46,495 nt of DNA from Spirosoma utsteinense (GTDB taxonomy: Bacteria > Bacteroidota > Bacteroidia > Cytophagales > Spirosomataceae), in assembly GCF_014282275.1 (NCBI RefSeq), contig NZ_VFIA01000040.1, positions 1 through 46,495 on the forward strand, in the 5' to 3' direction. Position 1 is the first letter of the stretch. The number at the start of each line of letters is the position of its first letter. Made by a program: the position numbers and the translations under genes. The notes below the pieces were generated by a model. It was given only the letters and a program-made list of their open reading frames with translations, made no database searches and was not told the origin of the DNA. This document shows positions 1 to 8,268 of the stretch, one piece after another.

Positions 1-2
1 TT

Positions 3-56
3 GGTGCTGAGCCCTTTGCGCCGAACGGCATCTTGGTTGCCACAGTAGCGGCATGA
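3..56 (+). CDS. possible 3' end of a gene cut by the window edge
   Basis: The first bases read in one frame as GAEPFAPNGILVATVAA followed by TGA, which has the look of a protein C-terminus. Another frame is open for 15 codons as well, so the choice is weak. No family can be named from 17 residues. From 57 to about 270 I see only AT-rich non-coding sequence before the AraC gene. Confidence 0.25.
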   Translation, partial: GAEPFAPNGILVATVAA

Positions 57-274
57 GACGACGAGTGTTACCATGCAATAAAGACGAAGAGTCCACGGTT
101 ACGTCACGACCGTTTTTTGTTTCGTTGACTAGGACAAAGGTCTGGCGAAAAACCAACGGTTTATAAAGACAATCAAACCGAAACGTATAATAATCAAATC
201 AAGCCTAAATCATCGACCTAAGATTTGGGATACCATCAGGTTCACATTTTTTATACTACTAGCTTTGATTCTAT

Positions 275-282
275 TAACTTTG
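275..282 (+). promoter_or_regulatory. candidate -7 element TAACTTTG
   Basis: TAACTTTG matches the Bacteroidota primary-sigma -7 consensus TAnnTTTG. It ends five bases before the ATG at 287, so if it is used the transcript would be almost leaderless. No convincing -33 TTG was found at the expected spacing. Confidence 0.3.
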
Positions 283-286
283 CGAC

Positions 287-1174
287 ATGAATGAAAAGGT
301 AGCTGAATTGGCAGCCTATCCAATTGGTGATTTACAACTGAAGGGCTTTAAAGCCTACGAGGTAGAAACCCGGGTACATCCGATCCCCATCTATGGCCGC
401 CGGGATTTTTACAAGGTTTGTCTGAGCAGCGGGCATACGTTGCTCCAGTATGCCGACCGCAGTATTGATATAGATGGCACGTTTCTATATTTTGGCAATC
501 CCCATATTCCTTATTCTTCTCATATCCAATCGGAGGTTATGAGCGGGTATGCCTGCCTGTTTTCAGAAGAGTTTTTAAATCTCAGTGACCGTCCGGGCAG
601 CCATCATGAATCCCCCTTGTTCAAACTGGCCAATTCGCCGGTGGTGGCGGTTAATGAGCAACAATCCGCGTTTTTGATCATGATCTTCCAAAAGATCATT
701 GCCGAACAGGAATCAGACTATGCCCATAAGAACGATCTGGTTCGCAGTTATTTACATCTCCTTATTCAGGAGGCACTTAAAATGAACCCGCAGGATCATT
801 TAGTGACCTACAAAAACGCGGCATCCCGAGTGGCCTTCCTGTTTCTGGAATTATTGGAACGGCAGTTCCCGGTTGAAAACATCAACGAACCGCTCAAAAT
901 CAGGACTGCCCAGGAATTTGCGCAGCAGTTAAATGTTCATGTCAACTACCTGAACAAATCCGTTAAAGAAGTTACCGGAAAACCCACTACCGTTCATATT
1001 GCCGAACGCATCACAACGGAAGCTAAGGCCTTGCTGCAACACACGGAATGGAGTATCGCTGAAATTGCGTACGCCCTTGGATTTCAATATCCGACCTACT
1101 TTAATAACCATTTTAAAAAGATGACTGGCGCCATTCCCAAGTCGTTCAGGGCCAAAGAAGGCCAAACGGTATAG
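287..1174 (+). CDS. AraC-family transcriptional regulator
   Basis: This 295-residue protein has the usual AraC/XylS plan: an N-terminal sensing half (about 1-180) with cupin-like beta character, and a C-terminal double helix-turn-helix (about 195-290). The second HTH is clear, with IAEIAYALGFQYPTYFNNHF followed by KKMTGAIPKSFR, the standard AraC signature. It probably binds a small ligand or acts constitutively and controls adjacent genes. The next gene on the same strand is a broken SDR, the kind of enzyme often controlled by a neighbouring AraC protein. A second 295-residue AraC gene followed by an intact SDR sits at 38493, so the two pairs may be paralogous. The ATG at 287 is the only start that keeps the whole sensing domain. 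Confidence 0.9.
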   Translation: MNEKVAELAAYPIGDLQLKGFKAYEVETRVHPIPIYGRRDFYKVCLSSGHTLLQYADRSIDIDGTFLYFGNPHIPYSSHIQSEVMSGYACLFSEEFLNLSDRPGSHHESPLFKLANSPVVAVNEQQSAFLIMIFQKIIAEQESDYAHKNDLVRSYLHLLIQEALKMNPQDHLVTYKNAASRVAFLFLELLERQFPVENINEPLKIRTAQEFAQQLNVHVNYLNKSVKEVTGKPTTVHIAERITTEAKALLQHTEWSIAEIAYALGFQYPTYFNNHFKKMTGAIPKSFRAKEGQTV

Positions 1175-1282
1175 TTTGATTCGTATACGTTTCGATTTGA
1201 TTCCATTAAAAACCATGATTAATGGTGATCTACATTTTTGGTGGTAAACAGACACCTTAAAAAGCAGATTAGAACGAATCAA

Positions 1283-1821
1283 ATGGAAACGCAAGTATTA
1301 ACAGGATAAGTAGCCCTGGTTACGGGGGGATGTTACCGATCCTAAAGGACGGCAGCTCCATTAGTCTGAATACCTCCATCACGGCTTATATGGGGCTTGA
1401 AGGCTTTGGAATGTATGCGGCCACGAAGGGCGCTGTCCGTTCCTTTGCCAGAAGCTGGACCACGGATTTAAAAGACCGTAAAACTCAGGTGAATGCCCTG
1501 AGCCCCGGGGTAGTTCCTACCGAAGGGTACCGGACCGAGCAGGGAATGTCCGAGCGGCAGGTACAGGATTATGTTGATCGGGTGACCACCGAGATACCGG
1601 TTGGCCGTGTCGGTACGGCCGAAGACATGGGAAACGCGGTTGCCTTCCTCGCTACCGAAGCCAGCCGCTTTATCACGGGAATTGAATTGACCGTCGACGG
1701 TGGCCAAATAATGGTATACGCCGGTAAAAAATCAAGAACGTGTTTGGAAATTGTTAAGGCCGAGCGTCAAGTCATTTTTGCATCGACCGCTCCAGCGGCC
1801 TGGCAAGATGCAAAGCAATGA
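1283..1821 (+). pseudogene. short-chain dehydrogenase/reductase, internally deleted
   Basis: An ATG at 1283 opens METQVLTG, then TAA (1307-1309), then VALVTGG in the same frame. In a normal SDR this reads as a Lys codon followed by the start of the Rossmann glycine motif. The sequence then jumps, one frame away at 1330, to MLPILKDGSSISLNTSITAY, which is the catalytic-Ser region of an SDR, followed by YAATKGAVRSFARS (Tyr and Lys of the YxxxK motif) and the usual C-terminus ending near VDGGQIMV. About 100 codons covering the rest of the cofactor-binding half are missing. The reading frame runs on past the normal SDR end to 1821. The deletion, stop and frame change together make an active enzyme very unlikely. 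Confidence 0.8.
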
Positions 1822-1854
1822 CCAAACAGGGAAAGCCACTGACGACACCGGCCT

Positions 1855-2040
1855 TTGCAAAAAGTCTATGGTGATTAATCGTACAATGGCTTCTTCGCCC
1901 AAGAATTGGCTAAATGGAGTATTGAACGCTCCGGCCGCCCCGGTTTGAAAAAGCGTCTCGTCCTGAATCAACTCTGGGATGTGTCCCAGTGGCAAAGTAG
2001 TAGCAGCACCATAATGTCACATGAAGAAAGGTTTTGGGCG
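1855..2040 (+). pseudogene. remnant of an unidentified gene (copy 1)
   Basis: In one frame this reads LQKVYGD, a TAA stop (1876-1878), then NGFFAQELAKW and LKKRLVLNQLWDVSQWQ. A related stretch, LEKIYSDQHSQNFFAQELA followed by TGA, occurs at 45695-45790, also just downstream of an SDR gene. The shared pattern is L.K.Y.D..S.N.FFAQELA. I cannot name the parent protein. Both copies carry stops and have no proper start, so both look like decayed remnants. Confidence 0.4.
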
Positions 2041-2105
2041 CTGTTAACTAACTTGGCTAAGGGAGACTATTATATAGGCAATGCAAGTTCTTTGCTTGTC
2101 TTTCG

Positions 2106-2175
2106 AGGTGTCTGTTCTGAACTAGGTTGTCAGATTTTCGCCAGAAATCGACAACCTAGTTCAGGATAGACACCT
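2106..2175. repeat. near-perfect 26-bp inverted repeat, 18-nt loop
   Basis: The arm at 2106-2131 and the arm at 2150-2175 are reverse complements apart from about three positions. The arms begin AGGTGTCT and contain CTGAACTAGGTTGTC. There is no T-run after the hairpin on either strand, so an ordinary intrinsic terminator is not obvious. It lies in the 2041-2416 gap between a decayed gene and tssN. The rest of that gap shows nothing recognisable. Confidence 0.7.
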
Positions 2176-2416
2176 TCCCGCGAAAATCACTCGTTTGCAA
2201 AACAGGCTTGCGTAGGGTAGTATTACAGTTACAAACCGACAAGTCTGATCGGTTGACTGTAGTGTAGGTATAAAGCTGTACGATTAGCAGTCAAAATCGC
2301 CATTTAAATCGCTGGGGCTTTTAGTTTACGAACTGAAGAATGTAAGTTTGTTATAGTAGGTTGCCCCCGGTTTTGCGTCAGTCAACGAAACCTTTAACCA
2401 ATAATTTTTACGCCTG

Positions 2417-3175
2417 ATGCCTACTTTATCTCTCGTAAAACGCTCTCCGGTAATTCTTTATGGGCTTGTAGCTGGTCTGCTACTGGGCGCATTGGGCATT
2501 GCTGGTAATGTTGACAGTAGTTATTTCCAGCAGTATTATATACTAGTTCAGGTGCTGGCATTAGGCATGGGCTGCCTGCACCTCTGGCTTGGCAACCGAT
2601 TTGCTCCTGATCTGTTCACTTCGTTTGGCCGGAGCGTACTGGCTACCTGCCTGATCCTGCTGTTAGCTGTAGTGGTTGTGTTAGTCATCTGCTGGCAAAC
2701 CGGCTACCTGGCCGACCGATGGCCCTTCGCAACCAGCCTGATCCCGTTCGTGATACCACTCCTGGTCCAGCAGGCTTACCAATACTACCTGAACATTCCA
2801 CCGGCCGATTACCGGAAATGGTACTACCCCGTCAATGGCGATATGCCCGACCTCGATTTGCTCGATCTGACTAAGATTCTGGTTATCCAGTTTGAGTTTC
2901 TGAAAACCCCTACCGATACCAACTTTACGAATTTTAAGGCGAAAGCACCAATTTCTATGACATTGGGCGACCTGTTCCTGATCTTCATCAACGACTACAA
3001 CGAACGGACACCCGCCAGCCCTATTCAGTATACCGATGCCGCAGGCCGCCCGTTTGGCTGGGTGTTTTCCAGAAAAACCACCTGGTGGCAACGCCCCGTT
3101 TACTGCGACCCGGCGCTGGACTTTACCCTAAACCGGTTGAGCGATAACGATACGATCGTTGCCCGCCGAACCTAG
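2417..3175 (+). CDS. tssN: T6SS-iii membrane protein TssN
   Basis: A 252-residue protein with about four hydrophobic segments in the first 125 residues (around 12-32, 40-58, 75-95 and 105-122), then a soluble C-terminal domain. This matches TssN, a membrane component specific to the Bacteroidota type VI system that is thought to contribute to the trans-envelope complex in place of TssL/TssM. Identification rests on topology, length and position next to a full T6SS-iii gene set. It is the only locus gene on the + strand and runs convergently towards the tssD at 3243, with 67 bp between the two stop codons, so it needs its own promoter. Confidence 0.7.
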   Translation: MPTLSLVKRSPVILYGLVAGLLLGALGIAGNVDSSYFQQYYILVQVLALGMGCLHLWLGNRFAPDLFTSFGRSVLATCLILLLAVVVVLVICWQTGYLADRWPFATSLIPFVIPLLVQQAYQYYLNIPPADYRKWYYPVNGDMPDLDLLDLTKILVIQFEFLKTPTDTNFTNFKAKAPISMTLGDLFLIFINDYNERTPASPIQYTDAAGRPFGWVFSRKTTWWQRPVYCDPALDFTLNRLSDNDTIVARRT

Positions 3176-3242
3176 CTGAAAGGGCCGGGTTCAGGGGCTC
3201 TCGCCACCCAGCCCAGCCCAGTCTACGCATGCTTGTACCTGC

Positions 3243-3629
3243 TTACCAAACGCTTTCGTGCGTGGCACTGCCCACCGTAATTTTTCGGGCGGAGATATTC
3301 AGACTCAGTGTCATAACACTGCTGTTGGTCGAGTTGAAACTCTCCGAATAGCCTACACAATACCCATCCTCGAATTGCACTTCCTTAAACGTCGAATCCT
3401 GGTCGATCCGTTTGAAGATGATTGTCCCGTTGGTTTTCTTGTAGGGGTCCACCATCCAGCCTAGCAATGAATCCTGATCGTTAGCGGCAATCTGCACAAA
3501 AATATTGCCGCCCTGCACGTTTGAGGCAGGCCGTCCTTTATCGTCGGTAGATTGACCAAAGGAATAGTTACAGCTCATTACATCGTACTCCTGATCATCA
3601 ACTTTTAATGTGGCACCAAATGAAGACAT
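3243..3629 (-). CDS. tssD: Hcp-family tube protein TssD, copy 1
   Basis: A 128-residue protein of the Bacteroidota TssD (Hcp-like) family, the ring-forming subunit of the T6SS inner tube and also a carrier for small effectors. It begins MSSFGATLKVDDQEYDV and has the family features seen in all three copies here: DDKGRPAS, a central LLGWMVDPYKKTNG segment, FKEVQFEDGYCV and an alternating beta-strand C-terminus. It is the last gene of the - strand operon, 49 bp after vgrG. Its position beside vgrG suggests a tube subunit or cargo adaptor matched to that spike. Confidence 0.9.
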   Translation of the reverse strand: MSSFGATLKVDDQEYDVMSCNYSFGQSTDDKGRPASNVQGGNIFVQIAANDQDSLLGWMVDPYKKTNGTIIFKRIDQDSTFKEVQFEDGYCVGYSESFNSTNSSVMTLSLNISARKITVGSATHESVW

Positions 3630-3678
3630 GGCTTATTAAGTTTAAAGTGTGACATTAGATTTATAAGGGTGTTCGGTG

Positions 3679-5478
3679 TTAATTCAGCTTGATCAGCGCA
3701 GCCTGTACCTCCACCATTGCATCGCCGTTGAGCGACACCATAGCTCCTTTCAGCTTTAGTGATGCCGTCGATTTTAACTCCGCATCCACATCGGCGTTGA
3801 TCTTTACCTCAGGGGCGTCTACTTCTACACTCGTGCCGCCTTTGAGGGTGGTTTTGGTCCTGGCTTTCAGCACTAATTCATTTCCAGCTTCCAGCGTTAG
3901 GTCACCCTGGGCTTTCAGGTGAATGGTGTCGCCTTCCACCTCGACCTTACCGGGTGTTTTCAGCGTGATCGTACCGTTGCCGGAAAAGTCCAGTATCATC
4001 ACTGTATCAGCGTGATTGACGTTGGTGATCAGAATCTGCTCACTGCCGCCGTCTTCCATAAACAGGAGCTGATTGCCGCCCTTGGTCTGGATCATCTTCC
4101 GGTTATTGTTCTTATAGGTGTGGTCGACACCCGACAGGTTCGGGTACAGGCTACCGATCACGTAGGGGCTTTCGGGCCGGGTGGCTTCGTAGCCCACCAT
4201 TACGTGGGCATCACGCTCGGGTACGAACAGACTACCCTCCCCGGCCCCCGTGTAGACCGAACTGACCCGCATCCAATCCGACTCTTTTTCGGAGCCCGCC
4301 CACATAAACTCTACCTTCACCCGTCCCAGCTTGTCTGGGTCATCATTATCGCAGACTTTGCCCAGTTCGGGTTGGGCAACCGGCGGGCGGTAGTTCGGAT
4401 TGGGGGGCGGGTAGGTAGCCGATTCGGGCACGGCCCGAAACTGATTCTGGTAGTTACCGCTCCCGTCGACCTCGTGGCTGATGTCGACAATACGATACTT
4501 ACCGAAACTTTCTTTCGAGGGCTTGTCGCGTTTCACCACCATGCCCTGCACGTCGATCACTGTGCCCACCAGCAGGTTAGGTACCTCGCCACTTCCGCTA
4601 AAGGTGAGCAGGCCCGTTGCACTGACCGATTTCTTTGTTTTGGCTACTTCATCCAGCTCGCTTTGCCCATAGAGGGGCCACGGCGACACCCGCTCACTCG
4701 CCTGAGCGTAGACCTCTTCCGACTTTTGCAGGGCGAAACTGGCCAGCTGTCCTAACCCACTCACCGACTGGCCCGATGACTGACTGATGTACTGAGTCGG
4801 TTGCCGGTAGTCATGAGCCGTCAGGGTCTGTTGCGTGGGTTGCAGGCCAATGGACAGGGAAAAAAGCTGAATGCCATCCACCGGAAAATCGACCGCGCTG
4901 CCCGAGTCAGGTGGACCCAGTCGCAACTCGCGCCCATCGTAATAAAACCACTCTCCGTGTTCGGCCGTCAGACGGTTGAGAAACTCGAAGTTCGTTTCAT
5001 CGTACTGAACCGTGTAGCGGATGTCGGCCGAGCTGCGGGGCTTGAGTTGTCGGCGCAGCAGGTTGCTCGGATACGGATCAAGCACCGCTTCGGCGATTCG
5101 CTGCACTGATTTTTGCAGAAACGTTCGCCGTACCCGGCTGTCTTCCAATATAATGGTAGGGCTGTAGCCCTTTAGCCGGAATCCGTTCGACAGGTCGGAC
5201 GTGTTCATAAGTGTAATTTCCGTGACGATACCTTTGAAGGCATAATCGAATGAATCATTATCATTGGCCGGGCTAAACGACAGCATGATCGTTTTGCCGC
5301 AAACGTCCTGGTGGGCCTGGTGAAAAAAGTGTTCCGACGCATCTTCCAGCACCGAGAATGGCACCCCTATTTCAAAGGAATGGTGCGTATTGAGGTGCTG
5401 ATCGATCCGTAGATACGTGTAGTGTTTCAGTTCCCTGCCACCTTCGAGTTCGATCTGAACGGTTATCTGTCGTGCCAT
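3679..5478 (-). CDS. vgrG: spike protein VgrG/TssI
   Basis: A 599-residue VgrG. The first ~350 residues are the gp27-like hub. An OB-fold gp5-like segment around 370-440 follows, with the typical GRVKVEFMWAGSEKESDW and SVYTGAGEGSLFVPERDAHV. The C-terminus (about 450-599) is a beta-helix needle of short alternating strands such as VEVEGDTIHLKAQGDLTLE. It trimerises into the spike that punctures the target and carries a PAAR tip. No enzymatic extension follows the needle, so this VgrG is a structural spike rather than an evolved toxin. It lies between tssD copies 1 and 2. Confidence 0.95.
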   Translation of the reverse strand: MARQITVQIELEGGRELKHYTYLRIDQHLNTHHSFEIGVPFSVLEDASEHFFHQAHQDVCGKTIMLSFSPANDNDSFDYAFKGIVTEITLMNTSDLSNGFRLKGYSPTIILEDSRVRRTFLQKSVQRIAEAVLDPYPSNLLRRQLKPRSSADIRYTVQYDETNFEFLNRLTAEHGEWFYYDGRELRLGPPDSGSAVDFPVDGIQLFSLSIGLQPTQQTLTAHDYRQPTQYISQSSGQSVSGLGQLASFALQKSEEVYAQASERVSPWPLYGQSELDEVAKTKKSVSATGLLTFSGSGEVPNLLVGTVIDVQGMVVKRDKPSKESFGKYRIVDISHEVDGSGNYQNQFRAVPESATYPPPNPNYRPPVAQPELGKVCDNDDPDKLGRVKVEFMWAGSEKESDWMRVSSVYTGAGEGSLFVPERDAHVMVGYEATRPESPYVIGSLYPNLSGVDHTYKNNNRKMIQTKGGNQLLFMEDGGSEQILITNVNHADTVMILDFSGNGTITLKTPGKVEVEGDTIHLKAQGDLTLEAGNELVLKARTKTTLKGGTSVEVDAPEVKINADVDAELKSTASLKLKGAMVSLNGDAMVEVQAALIKLN

Positions 5479-5490
5479 AATCGGTCTTTT

Positions 5491-5898
5491 TTACCGCCAC
5501 TGGTTATCATGCTTCGTTTCCCCGATCTTAAGCACCGCCGGACTAATACCAATCTCAATGATGAAGGAGCCGGGCAGTACCTGACTGGTGGTGTCGGCAG
5601 GATCTACCCGCTCGGTATATTCCACGCAGTAAGCCTGCTCAAACGACAGTTCCTTGAATTTCGATTGCTCATCGATTCGGAAAAAGGTAATTTTTCCATC
5701 GAGTCGTTTCTGAGCGTCCACGGCCCAGCTGGTCAGTGTTTCGTCGTCACTGCCCGATAACCGCAGCTTGATCAGATACGTCCGTACCCCCGAACTGGGC
5801 TTGCCTGTGTCGTCGGTTATCTGATACAGGCCGTAGGAGACCGTCAGCACAGGGAATAGCTTTCCATCAATACTCAACTCCGCACTGAACGACGCCAT
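5491..5898 (-). CDS. tssD: Hcp-family tube protein TssD, copy 2
   Basis: A 135-residue TssD paralogue, beginning MASFSAELSIDGKLFPVLTV and carrying DDTGKPSSGVR, a LTSWAVDAQKRLDGK segment and FKELSFEQAYCVEY. It ends 12 bp before the vgrG start. It is clearly diverged from the other two copies, which suggests division of labour: one bulk tube subunit plus versions that bind a specific cargo or spike. Which of the three is the main tube protein cannot be told from sequence alone. Confidence 0.9.
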   Translation of the reverse strand: MASFSAELSIDGKLFPVLTVSYGLYQITDDTGKPSSGVRTYLIKLRLSGSDDETLTSWAVDAQKRLDGKITFFRIDEQSKFKELSFEQAYCVEYTERVDPADTTSQVLPGSFIIEIGISPAVLKIGETKHDNQWR

Positions 5899-5944
5899 CT
5901 TTTTGGTTTGCTAGTCGGCTACATTTTTCTCAGCCGGTGTCGGC

Positions 5945-6337
5945 TCACGGCCAGTTGTTTTCGATGGAAGCCTCACCGATCTTCAGTTTCCGGGCCGAAA
6001 TCGTTAGGGTGGTGGTCATGGGCTGCGCCGACTGCGTGCCGTCGAACTGCTCGATGTATTCGACACAGTAGGCGTCCTCGAACTTGAGTTCTTTCAGCGT
6101 CGCGTCTCCGTCGGTACGATAATACCGGACACTTCCTCCCAGCGTTTTATGCGGGTCGGCCATCCACTCACTGAGCGTATCGTCTTCCACCACATCCAGT
6201 TCGAGCCTGATTTTGCCACCCCGCGTTGCCGAGGCTGGCCGCCCTACGGCATCGATGGCCTGGGTAATATCCAGCCACAGTTGCCGCACCGGGTAGGTGT
6301 TGCCATCGACAGTAAGTTCGGAACGAAACGAGGCCAT
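5945..6337 (-). CDS. tssD: Hcp-family tube protein TssD, copy 3
   Basis: A 130-residue TssD paralogue beginning MASFRSELTVDGNTYPV, with DAVGRPASATRGG, LSEWMADPHKTLGGS and LKELKFEDAYCVEYIEQ. Its ATG (6335-6337) directly abuts the stop codon of the upstream Gly-rich gene, so the two are translationally linked. Being nearest to tssB-tssC, it is the best guess for the main tube subunit. Confidence 0.9.
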   Translation of the reverse strand: MASFRSELTVDGNTYPVRQLWLDITQAIDAVGRPASATRGGKIRLELDVVEDDTLSEWMADPHKTLGGSVRYYRTDGDATLKELKFEDAYCVEYIEQFDGTQSAQPMTTTLTISARKLKIGEASIENNWP

Positions 6338-6838
6338 TTACCAGGGTTGTAAATTGGTTGTGGCCGCAAAGCCCCAGGTGCCGGAAATGGTCTGTCCGCC
6401 AACGCCCCCGCCCGGTCCAAAACCAAGTCCCCCAATATTTTGGGAGTAGAAGTAGGCCTCCGACGATCCCCAGGGTGGTATGGCTGTGATATAGGTAACC
6501 CCATATGACACGCCAAAGCCCCCAACGCCCAGCGAGCTTATCCGGCCCATAGCGCCATTCAGATCGTTACCGCTGAAGGCACGCACACCACAGACGAGAA
6601 ACGTGTCTGTCAGGGCGGTCCAGGGTGATGATACCGCCCCGTAATCGGCAGGATTTATAACGCCTGAAGCGTTTCCGCCAATGCCCGCGCCAATGCCGCT
6701 AAACAGATATAATCCTGACACGCTGGCCGTTGCACTGTAAAAGCAGCACAAATACGTGCCGGCAGCATAGCCTGCGCCATAGCCAACCTGTCCCAGTCCG
6801 CACACCTGCCAGTCGGTTGTTCTCGTGTTCCAGCCCAT
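6338..6838 (-). CDS. Gly-rich protein of unknown function within the T6SS operon
   Basis: A 166-residue protein, unrecognised. It is unusually rich in Gly, Ala, Ser, Tyr and Trp and poor in charged residues, with segments such as GLGQVGYGAGYAAGTYLCC and GFGPGGGVGGQTISGTWGF. It has paired cysteines (CC near residue 32) but no classical signal peptide or clear membrane helix. It sits between tssC and tssD copy 3 with zero spacing to the latter, and 36 bp after tssC. Possible roles are a TssD-carried effector, an adaptor or a small pore-forming toxin; nothing in the sequence decides between them. The reading frame is well supported because the flanking genes are tightly packed around it. Confidence 0.6.
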   Translation of the reverse strand: MGWNTRTTDWQVCGLGQVGYGAGYAAGTYLCCFYSATASVSGLYLFSGIGAGIGGNASGVINPADYGAVSSPWTALTDTFLVCGVRAFSGNDLNGAMGRISSLGVGGFGVSYGVTYITAIPPWGSSEAYFYSQNIGGLGFGPGGGVGGQTISGTWGFAATTNLQPW

Positions 6839-6874
6839 TTGGAATAGAAAATTAAAATGAGGTCAACGTATCAC

Positions 6875-8242
6875 TTACTGCTGGGCGTAATCCGATTTCC
6901 ACTCCGCCGAATCCGGATCGTCACCTTTCTGTCCGTCGAGCTTGATCAGGAACGACTTCGCCGGGAAGTAGGGCACCATATGGATGTCCAGGAAAATGCG
7001 GTCTTTCTGCTTGGGGTCCTGCTCGAAACGTAGAATCTTGAACTTCTCGATAAGCTTGCCCGGCCCCGTGATGTTGTCCAGAAAGCGCACAATCTGCTTC
7101 TGAATATCCATGCGCGTGTTGACGTTGAAGTTCTCGAACGCCCGACGGTTGAGGAAGTCGATCAGCACCTTGGTAATGTAGTCGAACACCCGAACGACGG
7201 AGTACGTTTGCAGGCCGATGTTGTCACCGTTGAAGAGCGTCTTGGCCGAAAAGGGCATCACCTTTCCGTATTCGGCTACCATCGGAATCAGCCCCAGTTT
7301 CTCCAGACTGGCTATCTCGCTTTTCTTAAGCGGGAACGCTACCCCGTCGACGTCGTTGAGCGCACCGTACTTCCGGCCCGCTGTCACCTGCGACATCAGC
7401 GTACTGTAGACCTTGCCCGCCAGCGCAGTGGACGCGGGTACGTGCAGGTCCTCTTCTTCGCCTACATCCTGGTATTTACCCCGCCCAACGAGCCAGTTGC
7501 AGGCCATCATCACGTTGGACAGATACGGGTCACTGCCGGTCATGTTGGCAGCCTCGAACAGGTCGAGTACATCGTCGGGCGCATCCAGGTGCTGGAAATC
7601 GGTCAGCATCATCACCTTATGCTTGTAGGCTACGCGCGCCCATTTGTCCACTACTTTGCGCGAGCCCAGGTAGCCCGGCAATACCAGAATCGAGTAGTTG
7701 TCCCGCAGGTCGAGCCGGTCGTAGTTGCTGGCAAACTCTTCGTTTACAGCATCCAGAAACAGCGTGTTGTCGAGATCGCTCAACTGGTCGGCGTCGGCAT
7801 TCATGATGCTGATGTTGCGAATCTTGTCCTGACCGGTGTTCGCAAAAAAGTTGTTTACCGAGCGGTACGAACGTTCCAGATCACGGGTAGCCTCGAAGGT
7901 GCGCCGGAGGTTTTCGCTCAAGAGGGTCTGGGCACTTTCGGCCTTCGTCTGCGCCTGCTGCACCAGGTCGGCCACAGTATCGGTCCCTCTAATGAGGTCA
8001 AGGATCAGTTGCAGCCGTTTCTGTAGCTGATCGCGTTCGGCCTGCCGGGCTGTTTCGGTCAGAAAAATCTTTTTCCGGGCTTTCTTCTCCGGGTTAAGGT
8101 TCTGGGCACCTTCCAGCGTTGTTTCAACGATACCGAAGCCGCCGTAGCGGGCCAGTTTCGCGCTACTGGTTTCAAGCGAGAGGGGATGATTGATTTCGGC
8201 GGCTTTCTCAGCGGCTACCGCGGGTTTATCCTGTGTTTCCAT
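6875..8242 (-). CDS. tssC: T6SS contractile sheath large subunit TssC
   Basis: A 455-residue protein of the TssC/VipB family, which together with TssB forms the contractile sheath around the TssD tube in the cytoplasm. The length is typical. The N-terminus has a Lys/Arg-rich helical stretch, and the body carries family-like segments such as YDRLDLRDNYSILVLPGYLG and VDKWARVAYKHKVMMLTDFQ. The gene follows tssB after 26 bp on the same strand, the usual tssB-tssC order. Confidence 0.93.
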   Translation of the reverse strand: METQDKPAVAAEKAAEINHPLSLETSSAKLARYGGFGIVETTLEGAQNLNPEKKARKKIFLTETARQAERDQLQKRLQLILDLIRGTDTVADLVQQAQTKAESAQTLLSENLRRTFEATRDLERSYRSVNNFFANTGQDKIRNISIMNADADQLSDLDNTLFLDAVNEEFASNYDRLDLRDNYSILVLPGYLGSRKVVDKWARVAYKHKVMMLTDFQHLDAPDDVLDLFEAANMTGSDPYLSNVMMACNWLVGRGKYQDVGEEEDLHVPASTALAGKVYSTLMSQVTAGRKYGALNDVDGVAFPLKKSEIASLEKLGLIPMVAEYGKVMPFSAKTLFNGDNIGLQTYSVVRVFDYITKVLIDFLNRRAFENFNVNTRMDIQKQIVRFLDNITGPGKLIEKFKILRFEQDPKQKDRIFLDIHMVPYFPAKSFLIKLDGQKGDDPDSAEWKSDYAQQ

Positions 8243-8268
8243 GATTGATTCTGTTAATAGATGTCAAA

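Noticed and set aside
3919..4755. 278-codon + strand frame opposite vgrG, and the similar long frame opposite tssC (7208-8026)
   Set aside because: Antisense shadows of strongly supported genes, caused by codon bias.
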